From Cohnella algarum (GTDB lineage: Bacteria; Bacillota; Bacilli; Paenibacillales; Paenibacillaceae), in NCBI RefSeq assembly GCF_016937515.1, contig NZ_JAFHKM010000002.1:2289001-2353000 (forward strand): a stretch of DNA of 64,000 bases, in the 5' to 3' direction. Positions 35,953-45,081 of the stretch are shown piece after piece (positions within the stretch are counted from its first letter, which is position 1; each line of letters opens with the position of its first letter). The position numbers and the translations under genes were made by a program. A model generated the notes under the pieces. That model was not told where the DNA came from. It was given only the letters and a program-made list of their open reading frames with translations, and ran no database searches.

Positions 35953-38006
35953 AAACGGACAGCGGCATGAACGGGGAATTCAGCCAGGAAATCAACTTCA
36001 AGCCCGGAACGTACGCGGTCGGCTTCATGGCGGCCAACCGAACCAGCTTCGGAGGCCAGCAGACGTTCGACGTCCTGTTCGACGACACGGTCATCGGCAG
36101 CTTCGCGCCGTCGGGGGCGTTTACGGAATTCGCGACCGACAGCTTCGAAACGGACGGCGGCAAGCATACGATTACGTTCCGGGCGACCTCGACGACCGGC
36201 GACAACACCGCCTTTATCGATGCCGTGACGATCGGCGAACCGAAACCGCCCGCACCGCCCGCCTTTCTGAACGCGGGCTTCGAATCCCCGGTCGTCACGT
36301 CCGCCAGCGGCGTCAAAACCGGGCCGATGACGAACGGGTGGGCGTTCAGCGCGACGGCGGGCGTCCAGCGCAACGGCTCGGCGTTCGATGCGGCGACAGC
36401 CCCGGAAGGCGTGCAAACGGCGTATTTGCAAACCGTAAACGGCGCCGTTCCCGAAATCAGCCAAGCGGTCAATTTCCCGGCGGGCAAATACAAGATCGCG
36501 TTCGATGCCGCGGCCAGGGATTTCGGCGGGCAGCAAAGCTTCGACGTTTATTTCGGGACGACGAAAATCGGGTCTTATGCGCCCGAATCGACCGAATTTG
36601 CGTCCTATTCGACCCAAGGCTTCGAAGTGCCCGCAACCGCGAACCATGCGATCCGGTTCGTCGGCACGACGACAACCGGGGACAATACGGCGTTCGTCGA
36701 CAATGTGCAGATCAAGCCGATCGAAGCCGACGTGGACAAAACGGCGCTCGCGGCCAAGGTGCAGGAAATCGAGGCGGAGCCGCTTTCCGAATTCGATTTT
36801 TCCGTTTCGAGCTGGCAGGCGCTGACCGAGGCCGTCGCGCGGGCGGTCGCCGTGCGGGATGATCCGGACGCGACGCAGGCGGAGACGGACGATGCGCTGG
36901 CCGCTTTGATCGCGGCGAGGGCCGGGCTGGTTCCGTTCGCGCCGGAAGTGGCGAACGGCGGCTTCGAGTCGCCGGCAACGACCGGCGTCAAGACGGGGCC
37001 GATGGTGAACGGCTGGACGTTCAGCCTGACGGCCGGCGTGCAACGCAACGGTTCGGCGTTCGGCGCGGCGGACGCGCCGGAAGGCGTGCAGACGGCTCAT
37101 CTGCAAACGAAAAACGGCACCCAGGGCGAAATCCATCAATCGGTGCGCCTGAAGGCCGGCACGTATAAAATCGCGTTCCAGGCGGCGAAGCGCAGCTTCG
37201 GCGGACAGCAGACGTTCGAAGTGCGCGTGGGCGACGCGGTTGTCGGCACGTATTCGCCGCCGTCCGCCTCCGAGTTTACGGCGTTCGAGACGGAGGCCTT
37301 CACGGTGGCGTCGGGTTATCACGACGTGCGCTTTATCGCGACGACGACGGACGGCGACCGCACCGCGTTCGTCGACGCGGTGACGATCGCGGAAGTCGCG
37401 CCGGAGGAGCCGCCGCTTGCGACCGGCAAGCCGGGAACGCCCGTGCTGTCGGACAATAACGGGCACGACACGGGGCTGCGGGACGGCGATTACGAAGTCG
37501 CGATGAACATGTGGTGGGGGAACAACGGGACCACCTACAAGCTGTACGAGAACGGGCAGCTTATCCGCGAGGAGCGGCTGGCCGACCGCTCGAACGAAGC
37601 GCAGCAGGTAGCGACCCCGATTTCCGGCAAGGCGAACGGAACTTACGTTTATACTTGCGAGCTGATCAACAGCTTCGGATCGACCGTTTGCGCGCCCCAC
37701 ACCGTCACGGTCGCGGACGCTTCGCCGGGAACGCCGGTATTGTCTCACGACAATTGGGACGGCAACGGCGACTACACGGTTGCGATGAACATGTGGTGGG
37801 GCACGAACGGCACGACGTACAAATTGTACGAAAACGGGGAACTGATCGACACGCAAAGCCTGACGGCAGCGACTCCCGCTGCGCAATCGGCCGCGACTTC
37901 GATCGGCGGAAAAGCTCCGGGCGAGTATACGTACCGGGCCGAGCTGATCAACGGCAGCGGCGTCACGGCCAGCGCCGAAATAAAGGTAACGGTGACGGCG
38001 GGGTAA
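35696..38006 (+). CDS. Secreted modular glycoside hydrolase, C-terminal carbohydrate-binding part
   Basis: Continuation of the 33628 gene after the frameshift. It has no start codon of its own near the break; the first ATG is at 35715, with no ribosome site. It encodes three copies of a jelly-roll-like module of about 140 residues (each opening NAGFE.P or NGGFESP, with GP...GW.F, FGGQQ.F and [11 protein letters not shown]). A FIVAR-like helical segment lies between copies two and three ([20 protein letters not shown]). Two Trp-rich repeats close the protein ([20 protein letters not shown] and [20 protein letters not shown]), as in chitin-active enzymes. The modules would anchor the enzyme on insoluble polysaccharide. 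Confidence 0.8.
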
Positions 38007-38012
38007 GCCGGC

Positions 38013-38066
38013 GGGCCGGGGCCGATCCGAGGACGGAAGAAATTCCGCCCTGGCTCGGCCCTTTTT
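38013..38066 (+). terminator. Terminator of the modular glycosidase gene
   Basis: GGGCCGGGGCC pairs with GGCTCGGCCC around an inner CGGAA/TTCCG stem, and TTTTT follows. It begins 7 bp after the stop codon. Confidence 0.8.
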
Positions 38067-38117
38067 AGAGCGAAGTATTACATATTTCGCTGCCCTCGCG
38101 CGCCAGTTAACGCTTCA

Positions 38118-38230
38118 GTTGGGTCGTGACGACTCAACTCGCCTCGCCGAACGCATGCAGCCGCACGCACTTGAGTAAATAGTACTCATCTCACCGCCCT
38201 CGCCCGCCCGCTAGCGCTCCAGTTGAGTCG
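38118..38230. repeat. 52-bp palindromic repeat family (TTACYCA type), about two units
   Basis: GTTGGGTCG (38118), CTTGAGTAA (38170) and GTTGAGTCG (38222) are spaced exactly 52 bp, as are ACTCAACTCG (38132) and ACTCATCTCA (38184). The array ends abruptly in the coding remnant at 38231. Confidence 0.85.
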
Positions 38231-38988
38231 TGGTGGGGCTCGAACTATACGGATGCGGAATGGTATTCCGTCGATCTGGGCTCGACCCGGAAAATCGATG
38301 CCGTCAAAATTTATTGGGAAGCCGCATACGGACGCAGCTACCAGATTCAAACGTCAACGGACGGCGCGAATTGGCAGACCGTCTTCGGCACGACGGCCGG
38401 TGACGGGGGACGGACGATATCGCGTTCGCGCCGGTCAACGCCAGGTACGTCAAAATGAACGGCACGCAAAGAGGTACCGGCTGGGGCTATTCGATGTGGG
38501 AGTTCGAGGTGTACGGAGACGCCGATAACCTGGCGGCCGGCGCGACGGTTTCCGCGACCAGCTCGGTGGAAAACGCCAACTGGTCGTATTCGAAGGCGGT
38601 GGACGGCCAGCGGAACTCGGTGTCCGGCTCGATGGGCTGGACGAGCAACAACAGCCTGACGACGAATCATACGGAAGCCGTGACGCTCGATCTCGGGGCC
38701 GCCCGAACCGTCGGCCGGGTCGATCTGTACCCTCGCAACGACGCCGGCAACGTCGGTCAAAACTTTCCGATCGACTTCACGATCCGGACGTCGACGGACA
38801 ACGTCAACTGGACGACGAGGGTGACGCGGACCGGCTATGCGCAGCCGGGCAACGCCGTGCAAAGCTTCGCCTTTCCGGCCGCAACCGCGCGCTATGTGAA
38901 AATCGAAGGCACGAACCTGCGTCCGAATCCGACGGACGCGAACCGTTACCGGATGGCGTTCGCCGAGATCGAAGTGCACGGAGCATAG
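38231..38988 (+). pseudogene. F5/8 type C (CBM32-like) domain remnant of a secreted enzyme
   Basis: Reading begins directly at the repeat boundary without start codon or signal peptide: WWGSNYTDAEWYSVDLGSTR, then IDAVKIYWEAAYGRSYQIQ. One base is missing in the G5 run 38405-38409. After that shift, APVNARYVKMNGTQRGTGWG and SMWEFEVYG complete a discoidin fold. A second module follows (VTLDLGAARTVGRVDLYPRN, ARYVKIEGTNLRPN) up to 38988. These are two tandem carbohydrate-binding modules cut off from their catalytic part. The array next to it may mark the break point. The ATG at 38455 has no good ribosome site. Confidence 0.75.
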
Positions 38989-39033
38989 AAGAAAATAGAG
39001 CCGGGCGGCTTCTGGCAAGCGGCCCCGGAACCC

Positions 39034-39069
39034 GGGAATAACGGTCGGAAACGGCCGTTATTCCCTTTT
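39034..39069. terminator. Terminator between convergent genes
   Basis: A perfect 11-bp stem, GGGAATAACGG with CCGTTATTCCC, is followed by TTTT on the plus strand. It sits between the CBM32 remnant and the minus-strand regulator gene and could serve both. Confidence 0.75.
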
Positions 39070-39106
39070 AGGCATGCATGGGGGAGGTGGAGGTGCGCTT
39101 TCGGTT

Positions 39107-40024
39107 TTATTCCTCGATCTCGTCGAACAGGACGCGGGCGAGCAAATTTTGGCTGTAGTTGCCGAAGTTTTTGCCGTAGATCGTCATTCCCCGCTTGTTG
39201 ACGGATTTGTCCGTAACGGCCAGCCGGAACGTCAACTCGCTCTTGTAATCGAGCTTGATCTGGTCGATCGTGACGTTCGAAATCCGGCAGCCGTCGATAA
39301 AGCTGCCTTCGCGGTTGATGCGGATCAGCTTGAGCATGCCGTACTGATTCAAATGCGGCGGCCACCAGTCCGGGTTGAACGTGCCGCGGGCGTCCCCGAA
39401 GTCGCCGGGACTCGTCCAGTAGCCGATTTCGATGCCGTTGACGTAGAAATAGATGTCCGACGGGTAATTGTCGCAATACCCCGGAGCTTCCGATCCGAGC
39501 TCCATCGAAAACTGGATTTCCCGAAACGTCTGGTTGGGCTTCAAATAATTCGGAATCCGGTATTCCAGGAACCCTTCCGCGAGCCAAATAATCTCCGAGT
39601 CGATCCGCCGCGGGTCGGCAAAGTAGCGCGGGTCGTCGAAGTCGCCGATAATGCTGTCCTTCGTGGCGAGCCCGCAGGTGGGAGACGCCTGGTAGTTGCT
39701 GTAATGCCCGACCTGAAGCTCGACCTCGTACAGGTTGTTGACGTCTTTTTTGCGCAGATCGATCATCAATTTGTCTTTATTCAAATAGCAAAGCTTCTGG
39801 ATGCCATGCTTGCCGACGGATGTGTTGATTTCGATCAAGCCGCTTTCTTCCAGCTTTTTGACGTGCATCGTGATCGCGCCGTTGCTCAAGTTCAGCTTGC
39901 CCGCCAGATCGTTCAAATTCAAGGACGGGTTCTTCGCCAGAAGCTCGAGGATTTGAATCCGGATTTCCGAACTCAGCGCTTTAAAAATATCGATTCCGCT
40001 CATCAAGTCCTTGATATAAATCAT
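39107..40024 (-). CDS. ArsR-type winged-helix regulator with a large C-terminal sensor domain
   Basis: 305 aa. An ArsR/MarR-like winged helix occupies about residues 1-90 (ALSSEIRIQILELLAKN, then LNDLAGKLNLSNGAITMHVK). A beta-rich C-terminal domain of about 200 residues follows (EIQFSMELGSEAPGY, IYFYVNGIEIGYWTSPGDFG, RINREGSFIDGCRISNV). The Trp/Tyr-rich second domain looks like a sugar-binding fold. The gene is divergent from an arabinan uptake operon, so it likely senses arabinose or arabino-oligosaccharides and controls that operon. I do not recognise a named family for the C-terminal part. Confidence 0.8.
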   Translation of the reverse strand: MIYIKDLMSGIDIFKALSSEIRIQILELLAKNPSLNLNDLAGKLNLSNGAITMHVKKLEESGLIEINTSVGKHGIQKLCYLNKDKLMIDLRKKDVNNLYEVELQVGHYSNYQASPTCGLATKDSIIGDFDDPRYFADPRRIDSEIIWLAEGFLEYRIPNYLKPNQTFREIQFSMELGSEAPGYCDNYPSDIYFYVNGIEIGYWTSPGDFGDARGTFNPDWWPPHLNQYGMLKLIRINREGSFIDGCRISNVTIDQIKLDYKSELTFRLAVTDKSVNKRGMTIYGKNFGNYSQNLLARVLFDEIEE

Positions 40025-40108
40025 GCGACAGAACCTGCCTCATCTGTAATGTCGAAAATCATTCGTCCTCATTTTACTATACATTTATTTAAAACAAAAT
40101 CAATAACT

Positions 40109-40213
40109 TACCGGTCCATTCCGTGGTTTAAGTGAATAAATGCAGAGTTTTTTATAAAAACATAAAAAGGTTTAGGTTTCTATGTTTACAAAGTACCGGT
40201 CGTATGATATTTT
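40109..40213 (+). promoter_or_regulatory. Promoter and candidate operators of the arabinan operon
   Basis: TTTACA (40185-40190), a 17-bp spacer and TATTTT (40208-40213) form a plausible sigma-A promoter pointing to the uptake operon. TACCGGTC occurs twice, at 40109-40116 and 40194-40201; the second lies in the promoter spacer and the first lies towards the divergent regulator gene. ACCGGT is itself palindromic. These are good candidates for binding sites of the ArsR-type regulator. Confidence 0.5.
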
Positions 40214-40281
40214 AAACCTGCAAGCGCATTCATTCAATAAAATCGAAATCAATTTAAATTTATTTGAAACAGGAGGTGCCG

Positions 40282-40356
40282 ATGAACCGGGGAGAGTCGG
40301 AAGCGGCAGAGGCAGCGAACGTTCAACGACGAGAAAGCGCTTCCTTCCAAGTATAA
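40282..40356 (+). CDS. Possible 24-aa leader peptide of the arabinan operon
   Basis: ATG 40282 sits behind a perfect AGGAGGTG (40271-40278), stronger than most ribosome sites in this window. The frame codes for MNRGESEAAEAANVQRRESA followed by SFQV and a TAA stop at 40354. It lies between the promoter and the lipoprotein start (86 bp further on). Rich in Glu, Ala, Arg and Ser, with no signal or membrane segment. It may be a regulatory upstream frame or a decayed gene start. Confidence 0.4.
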   Translation: MNRGESEAAEAANVQRRESASFQV

Positions 40357-40441
40357 GCCTGAAGCCTGCAGCATAGAAGCGAAACGCCCTTTGAGTTGAA
40401 AATGCATGTTCCGGCATGGACATTTACGGGGAGGGTCCAAA

Positions 40442-41770
40442 ATGAAAAGATGGTTGATCGGGTTGACGGTGCTTTCGATGGCGGTGTTTCTTTGGGGATG
40501 CGGAGGCTCCTCGTCGTCCGGCGGCGGAGAGCAGACGGTGCTGGACGGGGGAGCGGGCGAGAGCGCGACGGAGCTTTCGTATTGGACGTTCGTCGAGCTG
40601 CATGGCCAACATTTCGAAAAAATGCTGCAAAAGTGGAACGAGCAAAACCCGGACCGGCAAATCAAGCTGAACGTGACGGTCATGCCGTACGACGACATGC
40701 ACAACAAGCTGTCCATCGCCGTGCAGACGGGCAAGGGAGCGCCGGACATCGCGGATATCGAGGTCGGAAAATTCCCGGATTTTCTGGCCGGCACGCCGCA
40801 ATTGGAGCCGCTGAACGACGTCATCGATCCTTATCGGGATACCACCGTCGAGTCGCGGATCGACCTTTACAGCAAGGATGGCCAAAACTACGGCGTTCCG
40901 ACTCACGTCGGCGCCAGCGTCGCCTTTTACAATACGGAAATTCTCGAAGCGGCGGGCATCGACTACGCGACGATCAAAACGTGGGACGATTACAAGCAGG
41001 CCGGCATCCAGCTGTACGAGAAAACCGGCAAATACATGGGAACCGCCGACACGAGCGCGATGTGGCAGGAGTCGATGCTGCTCTCGCAGCAGGGGGCGGA
41101 TTTCACCGACGACAGCGGCAACCCGGCCGTTGACTCGGAAGCGATGGTCAAAGCGCTGACCCTGCTTCGGGATTTGCAGGACAACAACGTGATCGCCACG
41201 ATCGCCGGCGGGCAGCCCGATACGGAAGAGGCGTACGGCGAATTCAACTCGGGCAATTACGCCAGCGCCATGATGCCGCTTTGGTTCATGTCCCGGTTTA
41301 CGAATTACATGGCCGACCTGTCCGGCAAAATCGCGATCGCGCCGATGCCGGTCATGGAAGAAGGCATGCCGAGATCGTATGGCGGCGGGGGCACCGGGAC
41401 GGTCGTAACGAAGACGGCCAAGGACGTTCAACTGGCGAAGGATTTCCTCGCGTTCGCGAAGCTGTCACTGGACGCCAACATCGAAATCTGGAACACGCTC
41501 GGCTTCGACCCGGTCAACATGGACGTGTGGGACATGAAGGACGTCACCCACAATCCGGAGAATCAGTTCGTGCAATATTTCGTCAACAACCCGTTCGACG
41601 TATTGAACGAAATCAAGGACGAAATCCGGCTCATCAAGTCGACCGCGGCTTCCCCGACGATCAACAACGTGCTGGGGACGGTGACGCTGAACGAGATTTT
41701 CGAGGACGGCAGGGACGTAACGGAAGCGCTGAACGACGCGCAGCGGCAAATCGAGCAGCAGCTGCAATAA
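40442..41770 (+). CDS. Extracellular sugar-binding lipoprotein of the arabinan importer
   Basis: 442 aa from ATG 40442, behind GGGGAGGG. The signal peptide ends in the lipobox LWGC with lipidated Cys20, then a Gly/Ser linker. The mature part is a family-1 solute-binding protein of the MalE/AraN type (YWTFVELHGQHFEKMLQKW, KGAPDIADIEVGKFPDFL). First gene of the operon, followed by two permeases. The downstream arabinofuranosidases point to arabino-oligosaccharides as ligand. Confidence 0.92.
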   Translation: MKRWLIGLTVLSMAVFLWGCGGSSSSGGGEQTVLDGGAGESATELSYWTFVELHGQHFEKMLQKWNEQNPDRQIKLNVTVMPYDDMHNKLSIAVQTGKGAPDIADIEVGKFPDFLAGTPQLEPLNDVIDPYRDTTVESRIDLYSKDGQNYGVPTHVGASVAFYNTEILEAAGIDYATIKTWDDYKQAGIQLYEKTGKYMGTADTSAMWQESMLLSQQGADFTDDSGNPAVDSEAMVKALTLLRDLQDNNVIATIAGGQPDTEEAYGEFNSGNYASAMMPLWFMSRFTNYMADLSGKIAIAPMPVMEEGMPRSYGGGGTGTVVTKTAKDVQLAKDFLAFAKLSLDANIEIWNTLGFDPVNMDVWDMKDVTHNPENQFVQYFVNNPFDVLNEIKDEIRLIKSTAASPTINNVLGTVTLNEIFEDGRDVTEALNDAQRQIEQQLQ

Positions 41771-41843
41771 CGGGTATGGCGCGCGGGCTACCTTCGGCTT
41801 GTACCGGCCGGGGTAGCTTTATTTTGGCAAAGGAGGCGTGCAG

Positions 41844-42737
41844 ATGGTCAAGCGTTTTCTGTACTCGCAGAAGGTTGCTCCCTACGTGTTCGTGCTGCCG
41901 TTCGTTCTCGTCTTCCTCGTCTTCTGGCTGTATCCGCTCGGCAGCTCGGTCCAGATGAGCTTTCAGAAAACGATGCTCGGGCAGGAGGCGCAGTGGGTCG
42001 GCTTCGCCAACTACGCGAAGCTGATGGGGGACACGGTGTTCCTGAAAGCCGTGACGAACAGCGTCGTCTACATGGTGCTGACGATCGCCATTCTCGTGCC
42101 GATCCCGATGCTGTTTGCCGTGCTGATCAACAACCGGTTCATGCGGGGCCGGGAGTTTTTCAAATCGGCCCTTTTCCTGCCGGCGCTGACGAGCGTCGTC
42201 GTCGCGGGCACGATTTTCCGGCTGATGTTCGGCGAAATGGAGGGCTCGCTCATCAACAGCTTCCTCGGGCTGTTCGGCGTCGAGCCGGTCAAATTTCTGA
42301 AGGGCCAGACGACCGGTTTCGTAGCGCTTCTGGCACTGGCGACGTGGCGATGGCTCGGCGTCAACATGCTTTACTATTTGTCCGGACTCAAAAATATCCC
42401 GGACGAGTATTACGAAGCCGCCTCGATCGACGGAGCTTCGGCCTGGCAGAAGTTCGCCCGGATCACCGTTCCGCTGTTGAAGCCGACGACGATCTACGTC
42501 GTGACGATCAGCATTTACGCCGGACTCGCGATGTTCATCGAAAGCATGATGCTGTGGAACGGCAACAATTCCCCGAAAAACATCGGGCTGACGATCGTCG
42601 GCTACCTGTACCGGCAAGGGATCGAGAAAAACGATCTCGGCTACGCCGCGGCGGTCGGCATCGTGCTGCTGGTCGTCGCCATGGCGATTAACCTGACGCA
42701 ATTGGCCTTCACCGGCATGTTCAAAAAGGAGGATTAA
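41844..42737 (+). CDS. Sugar ABC transporter permease (AraP/MalF-type)
   Basis: 297 aa from ATG 41844, with AGGAGG 7 bp upstream. Six helices and the EAA loop YYEAASIDGASAWQKFARITVP. Family start APYVFVLPFVLVFLVFWLYP. It overlaps nothing but is followed by 1 bp before the partner permease start, so the two are co-translated. It forms the channel of the arabino-oligosaccharide importer with the next protein. Confidence 0.93.
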   Translation: MVKRFLYSQKVAPYVFVLPFVLVFLVFWLYPLGSSVQMSFQKTMLGQEAQWVGFANYAKLMGDTVFLKAVTNSVVYMVLTIAILVPIPMLFAVLINNRFMRGREFFKSALFLPALTSVVVAGTIFRLMFGEMEGSLINSFLGLFGVEPVKFLKGQTTGFVALLALATWRWLGVNMLYYLSGLKNIPDEYYEAASIDGASAWQKFARITVPLLKPTTIYVVTISIYAGLAMFIESMMLWNGNNSPKNIGLTIVGYLYRQGIEKNDLGYAAAVGIVLLVVAMAINLTQLAFTGMFKKED

Positions 42738-42738
42738 G

Positions 42739-43572
42739 ATGAAAAAAGCGTTCTCGATCCAAATCGTCCTCTTGATCCTTTTTGCCGCCGTTGGCGTCCT
42801 GGTGCTTATCCCGTTTTACGCGATCGCCCTCGGCTCCTTCAAGCCGGGAGCGGAATTGATCCGCAACGGGCTGAACCTGAGCTTCGACCTGTCGGTCATG
42901 AGCTTCGACAACTTCGCCTTTCTGTTCGGCGGGGACCATGCGTACTTCACGTGGTTTTTCAATTCCCTGCTGCTCACGGTCGTTCAGGTGGCGTTGACGC
43001 TGCTCGTCAGCGCGGTCGTTTCGTACGGCTTCGCGGCCTACGAGTTCAAGGGGAAGAACTTCTTGTTCATCTGCGTTTTGCTGATCATGATGGTGCCGTT
43101 CGAGATTCTGCTTTTGCCCTTGTATAAAATGACGTTCGATCTCGGCCTCATGAACACGTATTCCGCCATCGTACTGCCGGGCATCGCGAACGCGTCGACG
43201 ATCTTTTTCTTTCGCCAGTACTTGCGCGGCATCCCGGGCGAGATCATCACGGCGGGCCGCGTCGACGGCGCGAACGAGTACGGTATTTTCGTTCGCCTCG
43301 TCCTGCCGATCATGAAGCCGGCGTTCGCGGCGATGGGCATATTGAACGGCATGAACAGCTGGAACAATTTGCTCTGGCCGTTCATGGTGCTGAGCGACGC
43401 CAACAAGTATACACTGCCGATCGGCCTTAAGACGCTGCTGACGCCGTACGGCAACAATTACGACTTGCTGATCGTCGGTTCGTTTTTTTCGATATTGCCG
43501 ATTTTCCTTTTGTTTTTGGCGTTCCAGAAATATTTTATCGACGGGATGACGGCCGGAGCCGTCAAAGGTTGA
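42739..43572 (+). CDS. Sugar ABC transporter permease (AraQ/MalG-type)
   Basis: 277 aa with six helices, the EAA loop ITAGRVDGANEYGIFVRLVL and the C-terminal ending FQKYFIDGMTAGAVKG, which contacts the shared ATPase in this family. It pairs with the upstream permease. No ATPase gene is present in the operon; an MsmX-type protein encoded elsewhere is expected to energise it. Confidence 0.93.
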   Translation: MKKAFSIQIVLLILFAAVGVLVLIPFYAIALGSFKPGAELIRNGLNLSFDLSVMSFDNFAFLFGGDHAYFTWFFNSLLLTVVQVALTLLVSAVVSYGFAAYEFKGKNFLFICVLLIMMVPFEILLLPLYKMTFDLGLMNTYSAIVLPGIANASTIFFFRQYLRGIPGEIITAGRVDGANEYGIFVRLVLPIMKPAFAAMGILNGMNSWNNLLWPFMVLSDANKYTLPIGLKTLLTPYGNNYDLLIVGSFFSILPIFLLFLAFQKYFIDGMTAGAVKG

Positions 43573-43596
43573 CGAGATCGAGGGAGGATTCGAAAC

Positions 43597-45075
43597 ATGA
43601 CGACGATGCGACTGAATGCGAAAGACCGAAAAGGAACGATCAGCCGGCACATTTACGGGCAGTTCGCCGAACACCTCGGCCGGTGCGTCTACGAAGGGCT
43701 TTGGGTCGGCGAGGAGTCGCCGATTCCGAATACGGACGGCATCCGCAACGACGTGCTGGAGGCGCTGAAGAAGCTGCGGATCCCCGTGCTCCGCTGGCCC
43801 GGGGGCTGCTTTGCCGACGAGTACCACTGGATGGACGGCATCGGCGCCAAAGCCGAACGGGCGCGGATGGTCAACACGCACTGGGGCGGCGTCGAGGAGA
43901 ACAACCATTTCGGCACGCACGAATTCATGCGGCTGTGCGAGCTGCTCGGCACGGATGCTTATATCAGCGGCAACGTCGGCAGCGGCACCGTCCGGGAAAT
44001 GCAGCAATGGGTCGAATACATGACGTTCGACGGGGAGTCGCCGATGGCAAGCATGCGGAAGCGGAACGGGCGGGAGAAGCCGTGGAAGCTGCCGTTTTTC
44101 GGCGTCGGCAACGAGAACTGGGGCTGCGGCGGCAACATGCGGCCGGAATATTACGCGGATCTGTACCGCCATTACCAGACGTATGTCCGCAATTACGGAG
44201 ACAACAACGTGTATAAAATCGCCTGCGGCGCCAATTCCGACGATTACGCCTGGACGGAGACGCTCATGCGGGAGGCCGGACGGCACATGGACGGGCTGAG
44301 CCTGCATTATTATACGGTGCCGACGGGCGAATGGGGCGCCAAAGGCTCCGCGACGGAATTCGGGGCGTCGGAGTGGTTCCGGACGCTGAAGCAAACGCTT
44401 CGCATGGAAGAGCTGATCGTCAAGCACTCCGAAATCATGGACCGGTACGATCCGGAGGGCCGGGTCGGCCTCATCGTCGACGAGTGGGGGACGTGGTACG
44501 ATGTTGAGCCCGGCACGAATCCGGGGTTTCTGTACCAGCAGAACACGCTGCGCGACGCGCTGGTCGCGGGCGTCAACCTGAACCTGTTCCACCGTTACGC
44601 CAGACGCGTGAAAATGGCGAACATCGCCCAGATGGTGAACGTTCTGCAGGCGATGGTGCTGACCGAAGGGGACAAAATGCTGCTGACGCCGACGTACCAT
44701 GTCTTCGACATGTACAAGGTATTCCAGGACGCGGAGCTGCTGGACGTCGAGTTCGAAAGCCCGCCGTACGTCCATGATGGCGATTCGATTCCGCAGCTCA
44801 GCGTATCGGCGGCGGCGGACTCGCGAGGCGTCGTTCATCTCGCCGTTTGCAACCTGCACCACGCGGAGAGCGCGTCCTTCGAATGCCGCGTGGACGGAAT
44901 CGAGGCGTCCGGGGCGAGCGGCCGCTTGCTGACGCATTCGGCTTTGAACGCCTGCAATACGTTCGAGCGGCCGGATGCGGTGGCCCCGGTTCCGTTCGAT
45001 GGAGCGGCGCTCGAGGGCGGCACGCTCCGGTTCGCGCTGCCGCCGGCGTCGGTCGCCGTGCTGTCGCTGGAATAG
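43597..45075 (+). CDS. abfA: Alpha-L-arabinofuranosidase, family GH51, intracellular
   Basis: 492 aa, no signal peptide. Family hallmarks: the start [36 protein letters not shown], the acid/base Glu173 in GVGNENWG and the nucleophile Glu296 in [10 protein letters not shown], both near the usual GH51 positions. The enzyme removes terminal arabinofuranose from oligosaccharides taken up by the transporter encoded just upstream. It starts 24 bp after the permease stop, behind GGGAGG. The symbol follows the common name of the family. Confidence 0.94.
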   Translation: MTTMRLNAKDRKGTISRHIYGQFAEHLGRCVYEGLWVGEESPIPNTDGIRNDVLEALKKLRIPVLRWPGGCFADEYHWMDGIGAKAERARMVNTHWGGVEENNHFGTHEFMRLCELLGTDAYISGNVGSGTVREMQQWVEYMTFDGESPMASMRKRNGREKPWKLPFFGVGNENWGCGGNMRPEYYADLYRHYQTYVRNYGDNNVYKIACGANSDDYAWTETLMREAGRHMDGLSLHYYTVPTGEWGAKGSATEFGASEWFRTLKQTLRMEELIVKHSEIMDRYDPEGRVGLIVDEWGTWYDVEPGTNPGFLYQQNTLRDALVAGVNLNLFHRYARRVKMANIAQMVNVLQAMVLTEGDKMLLTPTYHVFDMYKVFQDAELLDVEFESPPYVHDGDSIPQLSVSAAADSRGVVHLAVCNLHHAESASFECRVDGIEASGASGRLLTHSALNACNTFERPDAVAPVPFDGAALEGGTLRFALPPASVAVLSLE

Positions 45076-45081
45076 GGCGCG

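Noticed and set aside
35676..37886. A 736-codon minus-strand frame opposite the glycosidase modules
   Set aside because: Antisense to clear carbohydrate-binding modules and rich in Arg and Val without recognisable motifs.
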